DNA of 64,000 nucleotides from Streptomyces sp. AC1-42W (GCF_003248355.1 NZ_QKWY01000001.1:826001-890000), one strand, 5' to 3'. Counted from the stretch's first letter, positions 25,379-35,079 are shown. Notes: generated by a model not told the origin, from the letters alone. Translations and numbers: made by a program.

Positions 25379-26769
25379 GCCCCCGCAACGCCCCCGTCCG
25401 CTTCGACGAAGCCCGGCCGCTCGCCCTCTCCCTCGCCCGCTCCGCGGCCGACGAGGGGTACGCGGTGCTGCTCGTGAGAGATGTAAGGGGACGCTTCACT
25501 CTGATCGTCGACGACCGCGAGCAAGCGGTGGACGACGAGCGGCGGGAACGCTGGCACACCGCGCTGGTCGAGCGGCTCACCCCCTACGTCACGGGCCGCC
25601 CGCTCACCCTCGCCTCGCAGATGATCACCGCCGAGGCCCTGCTGAACTCTCGGCGCGCGGAGACCGACACCCTGCGCCCCTCCGGCGGGGCGGGCAGCGT
25701 CCGGCTCCTCGACAACACGGTAGTCGGCGAGGACTGGGCCAAGGTGTCCACACCCGGACCCGAGGCCGACGGCTCCCGTACGCATCGCACCGCTCTGTAC
25801 GGCTTCAAGGGCGGTGTGGGCCGCACGACGGCGACCGCGATGCTGGCCCGCCGACTGGCCGACGACGGCCACATCGTGCTGGTCGTCGACCTAGACCTGG
25901 AGTCCCCGGGGGCGGGCCCGCTACTCGCAGGGCCGGAGAGGCTGCCGCCCAACGGGATCGTGGACCACCTCGTCGAGGCCGCTGTGGGCAACGCCGACGG
26001 GCTGGAGCTTGTGGCCCGTACCGATTACGTCCCGCGCAGCCGCAGGGGCGAGCTGTGGGTGGCGCCCGCGCGCGGACAGGGCACGGACGGGGTCCTGTAC
26101 GCGTACGTCGACAAGCTCAACCGCGTCTACGCCGACCTTCCCGGCTCCTCCTTCGCCGACCGGCTGGCCGATGCGGTCGAGGCCTGCGAGAAGGCGGTGG
26201 AGCTCGGGGACAGTGGCCTGCGCCCCGACGTGGTGCTCCTGGACAGCCGGGCGGGCATCCACGACGTGGCAGCCGTCGCCATCTCCCGCCTGTGCGACCT
26301 CGCGCTCCTCTTCGGCGCGGACAACGCCCAGACCTGGACGGGCTACGGCGACCTCTTCGCGGCCTGGCACGCCTCGGGCAGGGCACCGGACATCCGCGCG
26401 AAGCTCCGCATGGTGGCGTCGATGGTGCCGGACACCGTCCACCACTCCAAGGACGACTATCTGGGCGCCTTCACGGCCCGTTCGTACGAGTGCTTCGCCG
26501 CGCTCTACGACGAGCTGGCGCCGGGAGAGGCCCCTTCGCGCATGGCGGACACGATCGCCCGCTACGCGTTCGCGCCGAGCGAGAAGGACGACTCCGCCCC
26601 GCACCACCCGATCCCCATCCTCTTCGAGCCAGGCCTGGTGGGACTGGGCGCCGGTGACGCCCGCAACTGGCAGGACCGCGCGTTCGTGAAGGCCGCGTAC
26701 GGTGAGTTCCTGGACACCGCCGCCCGGCTGATCACGGCCGGTCCCGGCGACGAGGAAGGGACGCGATGA
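25375..26769 (+). CDS. ParA/MinD-like ATPase with KGGVGR variant P-loop
   Basis: A 464-residue protein. An N-terminal ~130-residue domain (possibly recognition) precedes a ParA/MinD fold: deviant Walker A KGGVGRTT at 145-152, where the usual Lys before Thr is Arg, VLVVDLDLESPG near 168-179, and a switch-like VVLLDSRAGIHDVAAVAI. Later segments give LRMVASMVPDT and a C-terminal helical part. The signature lysine K145 of the deviant Walker A is kept, so ATP binding is plausible. It overlaps the HEPN gene upstream and the second ATPase downstream by ATGA each, forming a tight three-gene operon. The function is not described for this neighbourhood. Confidence 0.75.
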   Translation: MSPRNAPVRFDEARPLALSLARSAADEGYAVLLVRDVRGRFTLIVDDREQAVDDERRERWHTALVERLTPYVTGRPLTLASQMITAEALLNSRRAETDTLRPSGGAGSVRLLDNTVVGEDWAKVSTPGPEADGSRTHRTALYGFKGGVGRTTATAMLARRLADDGHIVLVVDLDLESPGAGPLLAGPERLPPNGIVDHLVEAAVGNADGLELVARTDYVPRSRRGELWVAPARGQGTDGVLYAYVDKLNRVYADLPGSSFADRLADAVEACEKAVELGDSGLRPDVVLLDSRAGIHDVAAVAISRLCDLALLFGADNAQTWTGYGDLFAAWHASGRAPDIRAKLRMVASMVPDTVHHSKDDYLGAFTARSYECFAALYDELAPGEAPSRMADTIARYAFAPSEKDDSAPHHPIPILFEPGLVGLGAGDARNWQDRAFVKAAYGEFLDTAARLITAGPGDEEGTR

Positions 26770-28232
26770 CCGAGCCACTCACCGCGCGCGAGTACCGCGA
26801 CCTGCTGTCGGACGCGTTGCGGGACGCCACGGAGGCCGACACCCGGCGGCCGGACGCGCACACCCTGTTCATGCCGGACGCGCACCGCACCGCCCTCTAC
26901 GTCGACAACACCGTGGTGCAGGGCGGGCGGGGCGTCGGCAAGACGTTCTGGTACCGCTCGCTCCTCGACGGCGACCTGCGGGGCTTCGCGGCCGACGAGT
27001 ACCGCATCGCACGCCTGCGACGGCTGAACGTCGCCCCGGGGCATGGCATGGACTTCAAGTCCGGCTGCTATCCCAGCCAGTTCGTCCTGCGCGACCTGGT
27101 CGCGGACGGAACGCCTCCGCTGGAGATCTGGTACGCGGTCCTGCTGACCGCCCTGGGCCAGCCGGAGCTGAAAAACCTGCCCGAGTGGAAGGACAAGGTC
27201 GCCTGGGTGCGGGCGAACGAGGGTGCGGCCCAGCGCACCATCGAGCGGGCGGACCAGGAGGCGCACGAGGAGAACACCGTCCACCTGCTCCTCTTCGATG
27301 CCTTGGAGCACCTGCACGGTGACCGGGAACAGGCCGACCGGCTGGTCGCCGGTATTCTCCAGCTCGCCCTCCAGATGCGGTTCGGCACGCGGAACATCCG
27401 CTTCAAGGTGTTCATCCGGCCGGACATGTTCGACGGCGCGAAGCACCACTTCCCCGATGCCTCCAAGCTCTCCGGCAACGCGGCCCGGCTGGAGTGGTCG
27501 CAGACGGACCTGTTCGGCCTCCTCTTCCACTGCCTGGGCAACGAGGAGGGCGAGCTCTCGGCCCGCTTCCGCGGACTCACCGCAGTCTGGGAGGGGGCCG
27601 ACGGGCCGCGGTACGTCCCGCCGATGGCCCTCCGTAACGAGGAGCTGGCGCAGACCGAGCTGTTCGAGCAGATCGCCGACCCCTACATGGGCGCGAACTT
27701 CCGCAAGGGCCGGCCCTATACCTGGCTTCCCAACCACCTCATGGACGGCCGCGAGCAGGTCAGCCCCCGGAGCTTCCTGCACGCACTGTTCACCGCCGCC
27801 GAATCGACCCGCTCCGAGTACCCGTCCCATGATCGCGCCCTGCACCACGAGGCCATCCGCAAGGGCGTGCAGGCGGCGTCGGAAATCCGGGTGGACGAGG
27901 TCAGTGAGGACACCCCGTGGGTGAAGGCCGCCATAGCGCCACTCAGCGGCTGCCAGGTCCCCATTGTGGAAGCCACGGTGATCAGGCTCTGGAAGGAGCA
28001 GGGGCTCCCCGAGGCCCTGCGCGACGAGGCAGCTCGGTATGCGCAGACGGACGGCCCCGAACGCGTCCGCACCGGCCCCCGTCACCCCGACGACCTGCCC
28101 CGTCTGGTCGAGGAACTCATCGACCTGGGCGTCATGCGCCGCCGCAGCGACCTGCGCCTGGACCTGCCCGACGTGTACCGGATCGCGTTCCGGGTGGGGC
28201 GGCGGGGCGGGGTGCCGATGCCGGCGGGATAA
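26766..28232 (+). CDS. P-loop ATPase partner of the KGGVGR ATPase
   Basis: A 488-residue protein with a classical Walker A GGRGVGKT at residues 53-60 and a Walker B-like HLLLFDALEHL around 173-183, then mostly helical sequence with a winged-helix-like end (RLVEELIDLGVMRRRSDLRLDLPDVYRIAFRVG). It resembles STAND-like or Sll1717-type ATPases but has no repeat sensor domain. ATG 26766 overlaps the upstream gene (ATGA). It is the last gene before the pglX promoter. Possible roles are sensor or scaffold for the HEPN effector, or a DNA-translocation ATPase; the sequence does not decide. Confidence 0.7.
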   Translation: MTEPLTAREYRDLLSDALRDATEADTRRPDAHTLFMPDAHRTALYVDNTVVQGGRGVGKTFWYRSLLDGDLRGFAADEYRIARLRRLNVAPGHGMDFKSGCYPSQFVLRDLVADGTPPLEIWYAVLLTALGQPELKNLPEWKDKVAWVRANEGAAQRTIERADQEAHEENTVHLLLFDALEHLHGDREQADRLVAGILQLALQMRFGTRNIRFKVFIRPDMFDGAKHHFPDASKLSGNAARLEWSQTDLFGLLFHCLGNEEGELSARFRGLTAVWEGADGPRYVPPMALRNEELAQTELFEQIADPYMGANFRKGRPYTWLPNHLMDGREQVSPRSFLHALFTAAESTRSEYPSHDRALHHEAIRKGVQAASEIRVDEVSEDTPWVKAAIAPLSGCQVPIVEATVIRLWKEQGLPEALRDEAARYAQTDGPERVRTGPRHPDDLPRLVEELIDLGVMRRRSDLRLDLPDVYRIAFRVGRRGGVPMPAG

Positions 28233-28269
28233 CCGGCTGCGGGTTACGGCTCCCGGCGGGCCCGTCCGG

Positions 28270-28282
28270 GCTGGCAGGATGG
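28270..28282 (+). promoter_or_regulatory. pglX promoter motif shared with pglY
   Basis: GCTGGCAGGATGG occurs here and identically at 38619-38631 before pglY. CAGGAT is a likely -10 hexamer. It is 83 bp upstream of the chosen pglX start, in the 132-bp gap after the P-loop ATPase gene. Confidence 0.55.
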
Positions 28283-28286
28283 CGGT

Positions 28287-28310
28287 GTGCATGCGTGCAT
28301 GCGTGCATGC
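28287..28310 (+). repeat. 8-bp tandem repeat (GTGCATGC x3) in the pglX leader
   Basis: Three perfect copies of an octamer lie between the motif at 28270-28282 and the pglX start, just five bases after it. An in-frame GTG begins at the first copy, so a change in copy number would alter the leader length and, if that GTG is used, the reading frame. Confidence 0.85.
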
Positions 28311-28364
28311 GCGTGTGCCGTGGGTCACGGCAGGCTTGCCAGGGAAATGGGAGAGGTTCCGCCG

Positions 28365-31300
28365 GTGTCGTCCGAGGAAGACCGTACGAAGGCCGGGTCG
28401 CTCGATCAGGGTGCCCTGCTCAAGGATCTGCAACGGCAGGTCGTGCTCCTGCGGGAGGACCTCCGGGAGCGTACGGAGTCGGAGCCGGAGTACGCGACGG
28501 CCCTGCACGCCGAGTACGACCGTGCCCTGTCGTCCGAGCGCACCGGCTTCCCGTACGAGACGTGGCGCGACGAGCGGGTCGTGCAGATCGCGGCCGCCTG
28601 GATCCTGGCCTGCGTCTTCGTCCGTTTCAGCGAGGACAACGGGCTGATCCCCGACGCCTGGCTCTCCGGACCGGGGGAGCGCCTGGCCGAGGCGCAGGAC
28701 CGCCACGACGACTTCTTCCGCCGCAGCCCCGAGCTGAACGACCGCGACTGGCTCACGGAGTCCTTCGGCGCGCTGGCCGACGCGCACCCGACGGCGGCCG
28801 GCCTCTTCGACCGCCGCCACAACCCGCTGTGGGAGGTCACCCCGTCCTACGAGGCGGCGACCCGGCTGCTGGCGTTCTGGCGCGAACGCGGTGCGGACGG
28901 CGAGGTCCGCTACGACTTCTCCGACCCCGAGCTGAACACCCGCTTCCTCGGCGACCTGTACCAGGACCTCTCCGAGCACGCCCGCAAGACGTACGCCCTG
29001 CTCCAGACCCCGGTGTTCGTCGAGGAGTTCATCCTCGACCTGACGCTGGACCCGGCCATCGAGGAGTTCGGCCTCGACCCCGTCTGGAAGCACACGCCGG
29101 ACGGCTGGCGCGGCGAGCTCACGGACGGCGAGGTGCGCGGCCTGCGCTGCATCGACCCCGCGTGCGGCTCGGGCCACTTCCTGCTCGGCCTGTTCACCCG
29201 CATCCTGGCGCGCTGGCGCGAGCTGGAGCCCGGCACGGACGACTGGGTGCTGATCCGCCGCGCCCTGGAGTCGGTCCACGGCGCGGACAAGAACCCGTTC
29301 GCCGCGTCGATCGCCCGCTTCCGCCTGCTGGTGGCGGCGCTCAAGGAATGCGGCGCACGGGAACTGCGCGGCGCGCCGGAGATGCCGATCCGCGTGGCGG
29401 TGGGGGACTCGCTGCTGCACGGGCGGGGGGCGGAGGGCGTCACGGAGTCGCTGTTCGCGGAGCGCGAGACGTTCTACTACCGCACGGAGGACGCGGAGGA
29501 GTACGCGAAGGAAGTGGACCTGCTCGGCAAGGGGACGTACCACGTGGTGGTGGCGAACCCGCCGTACATCACGGTGAAGGACAAGCAGGAGAACCAGAAC
29601 TACCGGGACAAGTACTGGGCCTGCGCGGGGAAGTACGCGCTGTCGGTGCCGTTCGCCCAGCGGATCTTCGAGCTGGCTGTGCGGGGTGGTGGTGACCACC
29701 GGGACGGTGGCTTCACGGGGCAGATCACCGCGAACTCCTTCATGAAGCGCGAATTCGGGAACGTCCTCATCGAGGCGTACTTCCACGGAGGCTCGTACAA
29801 GGACCCCCAGAGCAAGCGGAAGCGGGACTTCTCGGGGGTGGAGCTCTCGCACATCATCGATACGTCGGGGACCTTCATTCCGGGGCACGGAACCCCGACG
29901 GTGATCCTGGCCGGTCGGAACCAGGTGGCACGGCAGGGGCAGCCGATTCGTGCGGTGCTTGGTGTGCGGGGAGAACCGGACCAGCCCGAGGACCCGGCAA
30001 AGGGGCAGGTGTGGACGGCGATCAGGGATCAGGTGCGGAGGCCTGGGAGCGAGTCCGAGTGGGTCAGCGTCGAGGACGCTGAACGGGGGCGGTTCGCCGC
30101 GTACCCGTGGTCGCTCAGCGGTGGCGGTGCAGGCGCCGTCATGGAGGCCGTAGAAGCTGCTGGCATCCATAAGTTGGGTGATGTCATCGAGTCGACAGGG
30201 TTCCACGACATCTTGGGCGAGGACGATGTTTTCGGTGCCAGTCGAGTGCCGACGACGTGGAAGCGCCAGCGAGTGGCGTCTAAACCTCTCGTGACCGGTG
30301 ATGTGATGAGGGATTGGCTCGTGAGCACGCGGGCCGCTGTGCTCTGGCCGTACGAAGACGACACCACGAACCTGTCGTTGCAGGATCTCTCTCTCTTTTG
30401 GCCGTACCGAAGCACTCTTCGGGCTGGTCTGACCTTCGGCAAGACCAGAGAAGATCGCGGTATGGCGTGGCACGAGCACATCATGCTGTCGCGAGAACGC
30501 ACGAAGGCGGCGGCGTTGATTGCATTCGCGTTCGTTGCCACGCACAACCACTTCGTGCTGGACCGGGGTGGCAAGGTGTTCAATCGTTCCGCGCCCGTCA
30601 TCAAGTTGCCGGAGGGGGCCGGCGAGGAGCGGCACCTGGAGTTGCTGGGGGTGCTGAACTCCTCGACGGCTTGCTTCTGGTTGAAGCAGGTGAGCCATGA
30701 CAAGGGTAGTCAGGGCATCAATGAGGGATTCAAGTCTCAAGAATGGGAACGTTTTTACGAATTCACGGGAACAAAACTTCAACAGTTCCCACTTCCCGAG
30801 GCTCTTCCGCTCGCCCATGGCCGTGAACTCGACGTTCTGGCTCAGGAGCAATCGGCGTACGAGCCCTCGACTCTCGTGGCACGCGCTGTTCCCACCCGCG
30901 CCGCACTCAACGCGGCACGCGATGCCCTGGCTAACATCCGTGCTCGCATGATTGGCCTCCAGGACGAGCTGGACTGGGCTGTCTACGGTGCGTACGGCCT
31001 GCTCACGCCGACTGAGACTGCGCGGACCACGCTTCCTGATGAACCTGCCGACCTGACCGACGCCGAGTTGCCGCGCGTAGCCCTCGGTCAGCGCGCCTTC
31101 GAGATCGCATTGTCCCGAAGGGCGCGCGACGAAGAAGCTGAGACCACCTGGTTCGAGCGGCATGGGGCCACGCCGATCACCGAGATCCCCGCCGACTGGC
31201 CCGACGCCTACAAGAACGTCGTCCAGGCCCGTCTCGACCTCATCGAGTCCAACAAGGACATCCGCCTCATCGAGCGCCCCGAATACAAGCGCCGCTGGTC

Positions 31301-32120
31301 CACCGAGCCCTGGGAGAAGCGCGAAGCAGCCGCCCTCCGCACCTGGCTGCTCGACGCCGCCGAGCGCGAGGACCTGTGGTTCGAGGAGCGGGACGAGTTC
31401 ACGTCCCCCCGCCCCCTCACCGTCAACCAGCTCGCCGACGCCCTCCGCCATGACGAGGACGTCCGGTCCGTCGCCGCTCTCTACGCCGCCGACCACCTCG
31501 GTAAGCGGGACGCGTCCCTGGCGACCGTGCTGGCCGCTGTCATCGAGCCCGAGCACGTCCCGTATCTCAGCGTCCTGCGCTACAAGGAGACCGGCCTCCG
31601 CAAGCGCGCGCAGTGGGAGCGGGTCTGGGAGCAGCAGCGGGAGGAGGACCGGACCGGGCAGCGGCTCGACATCACGGTTCCGCCGAAGTACTCCGGCGCC
31701 GACTTCCTCAAGCACTCCTACTGGTCGAACCGGGGCAAGCTCGACGTACCCAAGGAGCGGTTCATCTCCTATCCGGACGCGTCGACCGACAACGACCCGT
31801 CCCTTCTGCTCGGCTGGGCCGGCTGGAACCACCGTGAGCAGGCCGAGGCGCTGGCCAACCTCGTCCACGACCGGGCGGAGAAGGACGGCTGGCCGAAGGA
31901 GGACCCCCGCTTCGTGCCGCTTCTCGCCGGGTTTCAGGAGGTCATGCCCTGGGTGCACCAGTGGTACGACGAGTTCGACGACGAGTGGGACGGCAACCCG
32001 GCCGAGGAGTTCCAGAGCGCGCTCAACCTGGGCCGCACCGAGCGCCATCTGTCCGAGGCCGACCTGCGCGCGTGGCGCCCCGAGAGGAAGCGGGGCGGCC
32101 GGAAGAAGGCCGCGGAGTAG
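28365..32120 (+). CDS. pglX: BREX-2 adenine-specific DNA methyltransferase PglX
   Basis: PglX is the N6-adenine methyltransferase that marks host DNA (or phage progeny in the Pgl model). The 1251-residue protein has an N-terminal helical part, AdoMet motif [13 protein letters not shown] near residue 261, catalytic motif IV NPPYI near 397, and a long C-terminal region likely for target recognition. GTG 28365 is chosen because GGGAGAGG lies eight bases upstream; in-frame ATG 28347 and GTG 28287 are alternatives. A run of six G (29425-29430) lies between motifs I and IV; the S. coelicolor gene is known to phase-vary at a G-tract. In this locus pglX stands apart from pglW by 4.9 kb. Confidence 0.93.
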   Translation: MSSEEDRTKAGSLDQGALLKDLQRQVVLLREDLRERTESEPEYATALHAEYDRALSSERTGFPYETWRDERVVQIAAAWILACVFVRFSEDNGLIPDAWLSGPGERLAEAQDRHDDFFRRSPELNDRDWLTESFGALADAHPTAAGLFDRRHNPLWEVTPSYEAATRLLAFWRERGADGEVRYDFSDPELNTRFLGDLYQDLSEHARKTYALLQTPVFVEEFILDLTLDPAIEEFGLDPVWKHTPDGWRGELTDGEVRGLRCIDPACGSGHFLLGLFTRILARWRELEPGTDDWVLIRRALESVHGADKNPFAASIARFRLLVAALKECGARELRGAPEMPIRVAVGDSLLHGRGAEGVTESLFAERETFYYRTEDAEEYAKEVDLLGKGTYHVVVANPPYITVKDKQENQNYRDKYWACAGKYALSVPFAQRIFELAVRGGGDHRDGGFTGQITANSFMKREFGNVLIEAYFHGGSYKDPQSKRKRDFSGVELSHIIDTSGTFIPGHGTPTVILAGRNQVARQGQPIRAVLGVRGEPDQPEDPAKGQVWTAIRDQVRRPGSESEWVSVEDAERGRFAAYPWSLSGGGAGAVMEAVEAAGIHKLGDVIESTGFHDILGEDDVFGASRVPTTWKRQRVASKPLVTGDVMRDWLVSTRAAVLWPYEDDTTNLSLQDLSLFWPYRSTLRAGLTFGKTREDRGMAWHEHIMLSRERTKAAALIAFAFVATHNHFVLDRGGKVFNRSAPVIKLPEGAGEERHLELLGVLNSSTACFWLKQVSHDKGSQGINEGFKSQEWERFYEFTGTKLQQFPLPEALPLAHGRELDVLAQEQSAYEPSTLVARAVPTRAALNAARDALANIRARMIGLQDELDWAVYGAYGLLTPTETARTTLPDEPADLTDAELPRVALGQRAFEIALSRRARDEEAETTWFERHGATPITEIPADWPDAYKNVVQARLDLIESNKDIRLIERPEYKRRWSTEPWEKREAAALRTWLLDAAEREDLWFEERDEFTSPRPLTVNQLADALRHDEDVRSVAALYAADHLGKRDASLATVLAAVIEPEHVPYLSVLRYKETGLRKRAQWERVWEQQREEDRTGQRLDITVPPKYSGADFLKHSYWSNRGKLDVPKERFISYPDASTDNDPSLLLGWAGWNHREQAEALANLVHDRAEKDGWPKEDPRFVPLLAGFQEVMPWVHQWYDEFDDEWDGNPAEEFQSALNLGRTERHLSEADLRAWRPERKRGGRKKAAE

Positions 32121-32184
32121 GCCCGTACACGCGCAGGTGGGCGGGGCCGGAAGCCGGTCCCGCCCACCTGCGCGCACGAGCGCG

Positions 32185-32391
32185 TCAGCCGCGCGCGGCC
32201 ATCCGCACGAACCGCGTCCACCCGGCGCTTCCCACGTTCAGGATGGGGCCGTCGGGCTGCTTGGAGTCGCGGACGCACACAGACGCGTGGACGGTTGCGA
32301 CCTCCACGCAGTCGCCCCCGTTGCCCGCGCTGTAGCTGCTCTTGAACCAGACTCGCTCGTCTGGGCTCATCGGCGGTACTTCCCTGTTCAT
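32185..32391 (-). CDS. DUF397 protein
   Basis: A 68-residue DUF397 protein: VWFKSSYSAGNGGDCVEVA, VCVRDSKQPDGPILNVGSAGWTRFV. Such proteins are encoded next to WhiJ/Scr1-type XRE regulators and are thought to act as their small partner. ATG 32391 overlaps the stop of the XRE gene (ATGA); ATG 32370 with AGGGAAG upstream is an alternative. Confidence 0.9.
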   Translation of the reverse strand: MNREVPPMSPDERVWFKSSYSAGNGGDCVEVATVHASVCVRDSKQPDGPILNVGSAGWTRFVRMAARG

Positions 32392-33227
32392 AGTTCTCCC
32401 AACAGCCTCTTGATGAAGGCCAGCGACTCCCTCGGCGTCAGTGCCTGGGCCCGGAGGACGCCGTAGGTCGATTCGTACGGGCCGACCTTCTTCGGATCCG
32501 AGTGCAGTGCGCTCTCGGCCTGCACTTCTGTATAGGCCATCCTGCGCTGATCGCCGATGTGGAGCAACGTGAACGCCCCTGCCAGACCGGCGTGTTCCTC
32601 GCGGTTGGTCGGCATGATTTGGATCTCGATGTTCCGTTCGTGCCCGAACACCAGGAGCTGCTCCAGCTGGCCGCGTAAAACCGCTCGTCCGCCGAGCGGG
32701 CGCCGCAGCGCGGACTCCTCGATGACGAAGCTCAAGAGCGGTGCCGGGCGTCGGGAGAAGAGCTTCTGGCGATCCATCCGGGCGGCGATGCGCTGCTCGA
32801 TGGTGTCGGAGTCGAGCAGTGGACGCCACATCTCGAAGACCGCTCGCGCGTAGTCCTCCGTCTGCAACAGGCCCTTCACCACGTGGTTCTCGTACGCGTG
32901 GAGCTGCGTCGCCTGCGCCTCCAACTGCGCGTACCGGCGGAAGAACGACGGATACCGAGCCCGCTCCACCTCATCCTTCATCGCCATCAGCACGCCTCGC
33001 GCGCCCACGGCGAGGTCCACCGCGTCCACCATCTCAGGCTTCGGGATGCGCCGCCCCTGCTCCACGGCGGCGATCTGGGCCTCGCCGTACCCGACGATGA
33101 GGCCCAACTCCGCTTGCGTCAGCCCTGCGGCCTCGCGCAGCAGCTTCATCTGGCGGCCGAAGCAGCGCAGGAACCCGCCGCCCGGTTCCGCCGCGCTCTC
33201 GACGGGGTCGGCCATCGCAACATCCAT
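32388..33227 (-). CDS. Scr1/WhiJ-type XRE regulator with DUF5753
   Basis: A 279-residue protein: XRE helix-turn-helix (MKLLREAAGLTQAELGLIVGYGEAQIAAVEQGRRIP, about residues 27-62) and a C-terminal DUF5753 ligand-like domain (FRRYAQLEAQATQLHAYENHVVKGLLQTEDYARAV, RQKLFSRRPAPLLSFVIEESALRRPLGG, MPTNREEHAGLAGAFTLLHI). With the DUF397 gene downstream and the HATPase gene upstream it forms the common Streptomyces trio linked to developmental control, and is sometimes described as toxin-antitoxin-like. The target is unknown; sitting between pglX and pglY it may or may not control them. Confidence 0.9.
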   Translation of the reverse strand: MDVAMADPVESAAEPGGGFLRCFGRQMKLLREAAGLTQAELGLIVGYGEAQIAAVEQGRRIPKPEMVDAVDLAVGARGVLMAMKDEVERARYPSFFRRYAQLEAQATQLHAYENHVVKGLLQTEDYARAVFEMWRPLLDSDTIEQRIAARMDRQKLFSRRPAPLLSFVIEESALRRPLGGRAVLRGQLEQLLVFGHERNIEIQIMPTNREEHAGLAGAFTLLHIGDQRRMAYTEVQAESALHSDPKKVGPYESTYGVLRAQALTPRESLAFIKRLLGEL

Positions 33228-33487
33228 GAGTCCCGCGCTCCTTCGGTCGGTCGGCAGGCAGTGGCAAGAGGCTAGGACCGTAAGAGGCGCTGAAGGGCGG
33301 GTTCCACGTAAACGTCCGTCTTGTGAGTGACCTGTGCGCGTGCCTTCGGCGCGGTGCCCGGAGGCGGCCGGGGGCCGACCATGGGGCCCGTACAGCCCCG
33401 TCAGTGGCCTCGCCGACCCCGACAGAACCGGCTCGTACGGGCGTTTCCCCTGGTGAGAGGGATGCTCGGCGCGGGAGCCTTCGGTGT
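33228..33487. promoter_or_regulatory. divergent promoter region, XRE / HATPase
   Basis: 260 bp between the divergent XRE regulator and the ATP-binding protein gene. It very probably carries both promoters; no clear operator repeat was recognised. Confidence 0.4.
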
Positions 33488-33937
33488 ATGACGACCCCCG
33501 GCCTCACCGCGCCGCACCCCGGCGACCTTTTCGAGCTGCGCTTCTCCTCCACCGCGCGCGGCGCCCGCCTGGCACGGCGGCTCGCCTCGCACCGCGTCCA
33601 TGCCTGGGGCCACCGCTACGGCTCCGAGGTGAACGACACGGTCGGCCTGATCGTGGGGGAGCTGGCGGCGAACGCCGTCACGCATGGGCGGGTCCCCGGC
33701 CGCGACGCCCGGCTGCGGCTGATTCGGGTGACCCGCGAGAGGTGGCGCGTGGAGGTGAGCGACACCCGGGGGGAGCGCAGGCCGGCCGCGCGAGCGGTCC
33801 TTCCCGCGGGCGACGAGGAGACGGGGCGTGGACTGCTGCTGGTCGCGGCCCTCAGCCAGGAGTGGGGCGTGGACGAGCGCAGGGGCGGCCCGGGCAAGAC
33901 GGTCTGGGCGGTGGTGACAGTGCCGCCCCGCGACTGA
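33488..33937 (+). CDS. HATPase (RsbW-like) ATP-binding regulatory protein
   Basis: A 149-residue single HATPase_c domain: the N-box VGELAANAVTHG, the G1 box VEVSDTRGERRP and the G2 region ETGRGLLLVAALSQEWGV. Such anti-sigma-like kinases are numerous in Streptomyces and commonly sit beside XRE/DUF397 genes. ATG 33488 is preferred because the region upstream is non-coding in character. It diverges from the XRE gene. Confidence 0.85.
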   Translation: MTTPGLTAPHPGDLFELRFSSTARGARLARRLASHRVHAWGHRYGSEVNDTVGLIVGELAANAVTHGRVPGRDARLRLIRVTRERWRVEVSDTRGERRPAARAVLPAGDEETGRGLLLVAALSQEWGVDERRGGPGKTVWAVVTVPPRD

Positions 33938-34112
33938 CCGGCCGAGGGCGGATTCCCGTACGCGGCACCTTCCGGTGCCGCACACGGGTCCGACGTAACG
34001 GGAAAGGTTCCGCTGTGACCAAGCAGATCGCCGAGCCCTCCGACGAGGCCGGCGAGCCTTCAGGCCACGGTGGCCGCGCCCCCGGGGAACGCGGCCTGCA
34101 ACCCGCGCCGGC

Positions 34113-34643
34113 TTACGCCGCGTCGTCAGTCCCGCGGACCTTGCGGAGGGCGCGGATGGTCAGATCCACGGCGAAGCGCACCGTTTCGGTATCCCGCAGC
34201 GGGCAGTTGACTACGTACTGGTGCCCCGGCCGCACGTCGCGAAGCTTGATGCGGACGGGGTCGGCGTCGGCAACGTCCTCCTTGGTGAGGCGCAGGGTGA
34301 GTCCACCGTTCGCGGGCTTCACGTAGGCCGCTGCGCCGTAGCGGCGGACACCGTCATCGCGGATCATCAGGTAGTCCGTGAGTCCGTCCTTCGTCCGGGA
34401 CGATGTGCCCGTGACGATCTCGACGGACCCGAGGGAGCGGACGCGCTCGAGATAGTCCAGAACCCGGGCGTTGGTGTCGGCGCCACGTCCCCGCTCCTCG
34501 ACGAACGCGCTCACTTCTGCCGAGCTCATGGCGTTCCCCGAGACCACAGGGACAGAGGGCTCATTGTCCACCTTGTCGCCCTCGGTGAGTTGCAGGAACT
34601 CCGCGATCTCTGCAGGGGTCCCAGTCAGAACCTGAACGCGCAT
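34113..34643 (-). CDS. hypothetical protein behind an operator array
   Basis: A 176-residue soluble protein, MRVQVLTGTPAEIAEFLQLTEG at the start, a middle part with helices (AEVSAFVEERGRGADTNARVLDYLERV), and a beta-rich end (GGLTLRLTKEDVADADPVRIKLRDV). Family not recognised. ATG 34643 has GGAGGGAGAG upstream. The upstream 100 bp holds several ACTCA/TGAGT palindromic half-sites, so its transcription is probably repressed by a DNA-binding protein, perhaps plasmid-like control. Confidence 0.65.
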   Translation of the reverse strand: MRVQVLTGTPAEIAEFLQLTEGDKVDNEPSVPVVSGNAMSSAEVSAFVEERGRGADTNARVLDYLERVRSLGSVEIVTGTSSRTKDGLTDYLMIRDDGVRRYGAAAYVKPANGGLTLRLTKEDVADADPVRIKLRDVRPGHQYVVNCPLRDTETVRFAVDLTIRALRKVRGTDDAA

Positions 34644-34682
34644 AACTCTCTCCCTCCGTTGCCGCCCCTGGTGGGTGGCTGC

Positions 34683-34750
34683 ACTCACTATAAGGTTACT
34701 CACGCTTGAGTGTGCACGTGTGCGCGTAAATGAGTCTACTCACGCTTGAG
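34683..34750 (-). promoter_or_regulatory. palindromic operator array
   Basis: TACTCACGCTTGAG occurs twice, at 34697-34710 and 34737-34750, exactly 40 bp apart (about four helical turns). The first is an ACTCA-CGCT-TGAGT palindrome; further ACTCA (34683) and TGAGT (34731) half-sites lie around. Located 40-107 bp upstream of the hypothetical gene that starts at 34643. Confidence 0.65.
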
Positions 34751-35079
34751 CGGCTTGTCGTTGGCTCGCCAGAGGCCGACTCTGCGGGGACTCCGGATGG
34801 CGGGGCCATGCCGTGGCCGGATCAGGGCTGTAGCGCCGGGTGGGCCGAGTCCCGGCAAAGCCGGGAAAACTACTTCAACTGCGCTTCCCCGGTGCTACCT
34901 TCGGCACCACCGGAAGGCCCGATGTGTCGGGCTTCGGGTAGGACCGGTGCCGGTGACGCTCACCTGCGCGGACGTCCTGCTTCCCCTCGCGTGGCGCGGA
35001 CGCGAGGGCGCCATCTGCCCACAGGCCGCCCGATCCGCCTCCAGCCGGCCACGGACCGTGCGACGAGGGCCGCACCTAG
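34751..35079 (+). other. gene-poor stretch cut by IS982
   Basis: About 330 bp without a firm gene. From GTG 34951 (AGGA upstream) a frame VTLTCADVLLPLAWRGREGAIC... is open to the IS edge. If the IS and one target copy are removed, that frame continues into the membrane-protein gene on the other side without a stop. Confidence 0.35.

Noticed and set aside
26562..32177. 1871-codon minus-strand frame over the ATPase and pglX genes
   Set aside because: The sense strand carries unmistakable ATPase and methyltransferase motifs; the long antisense frame is a GC effect.
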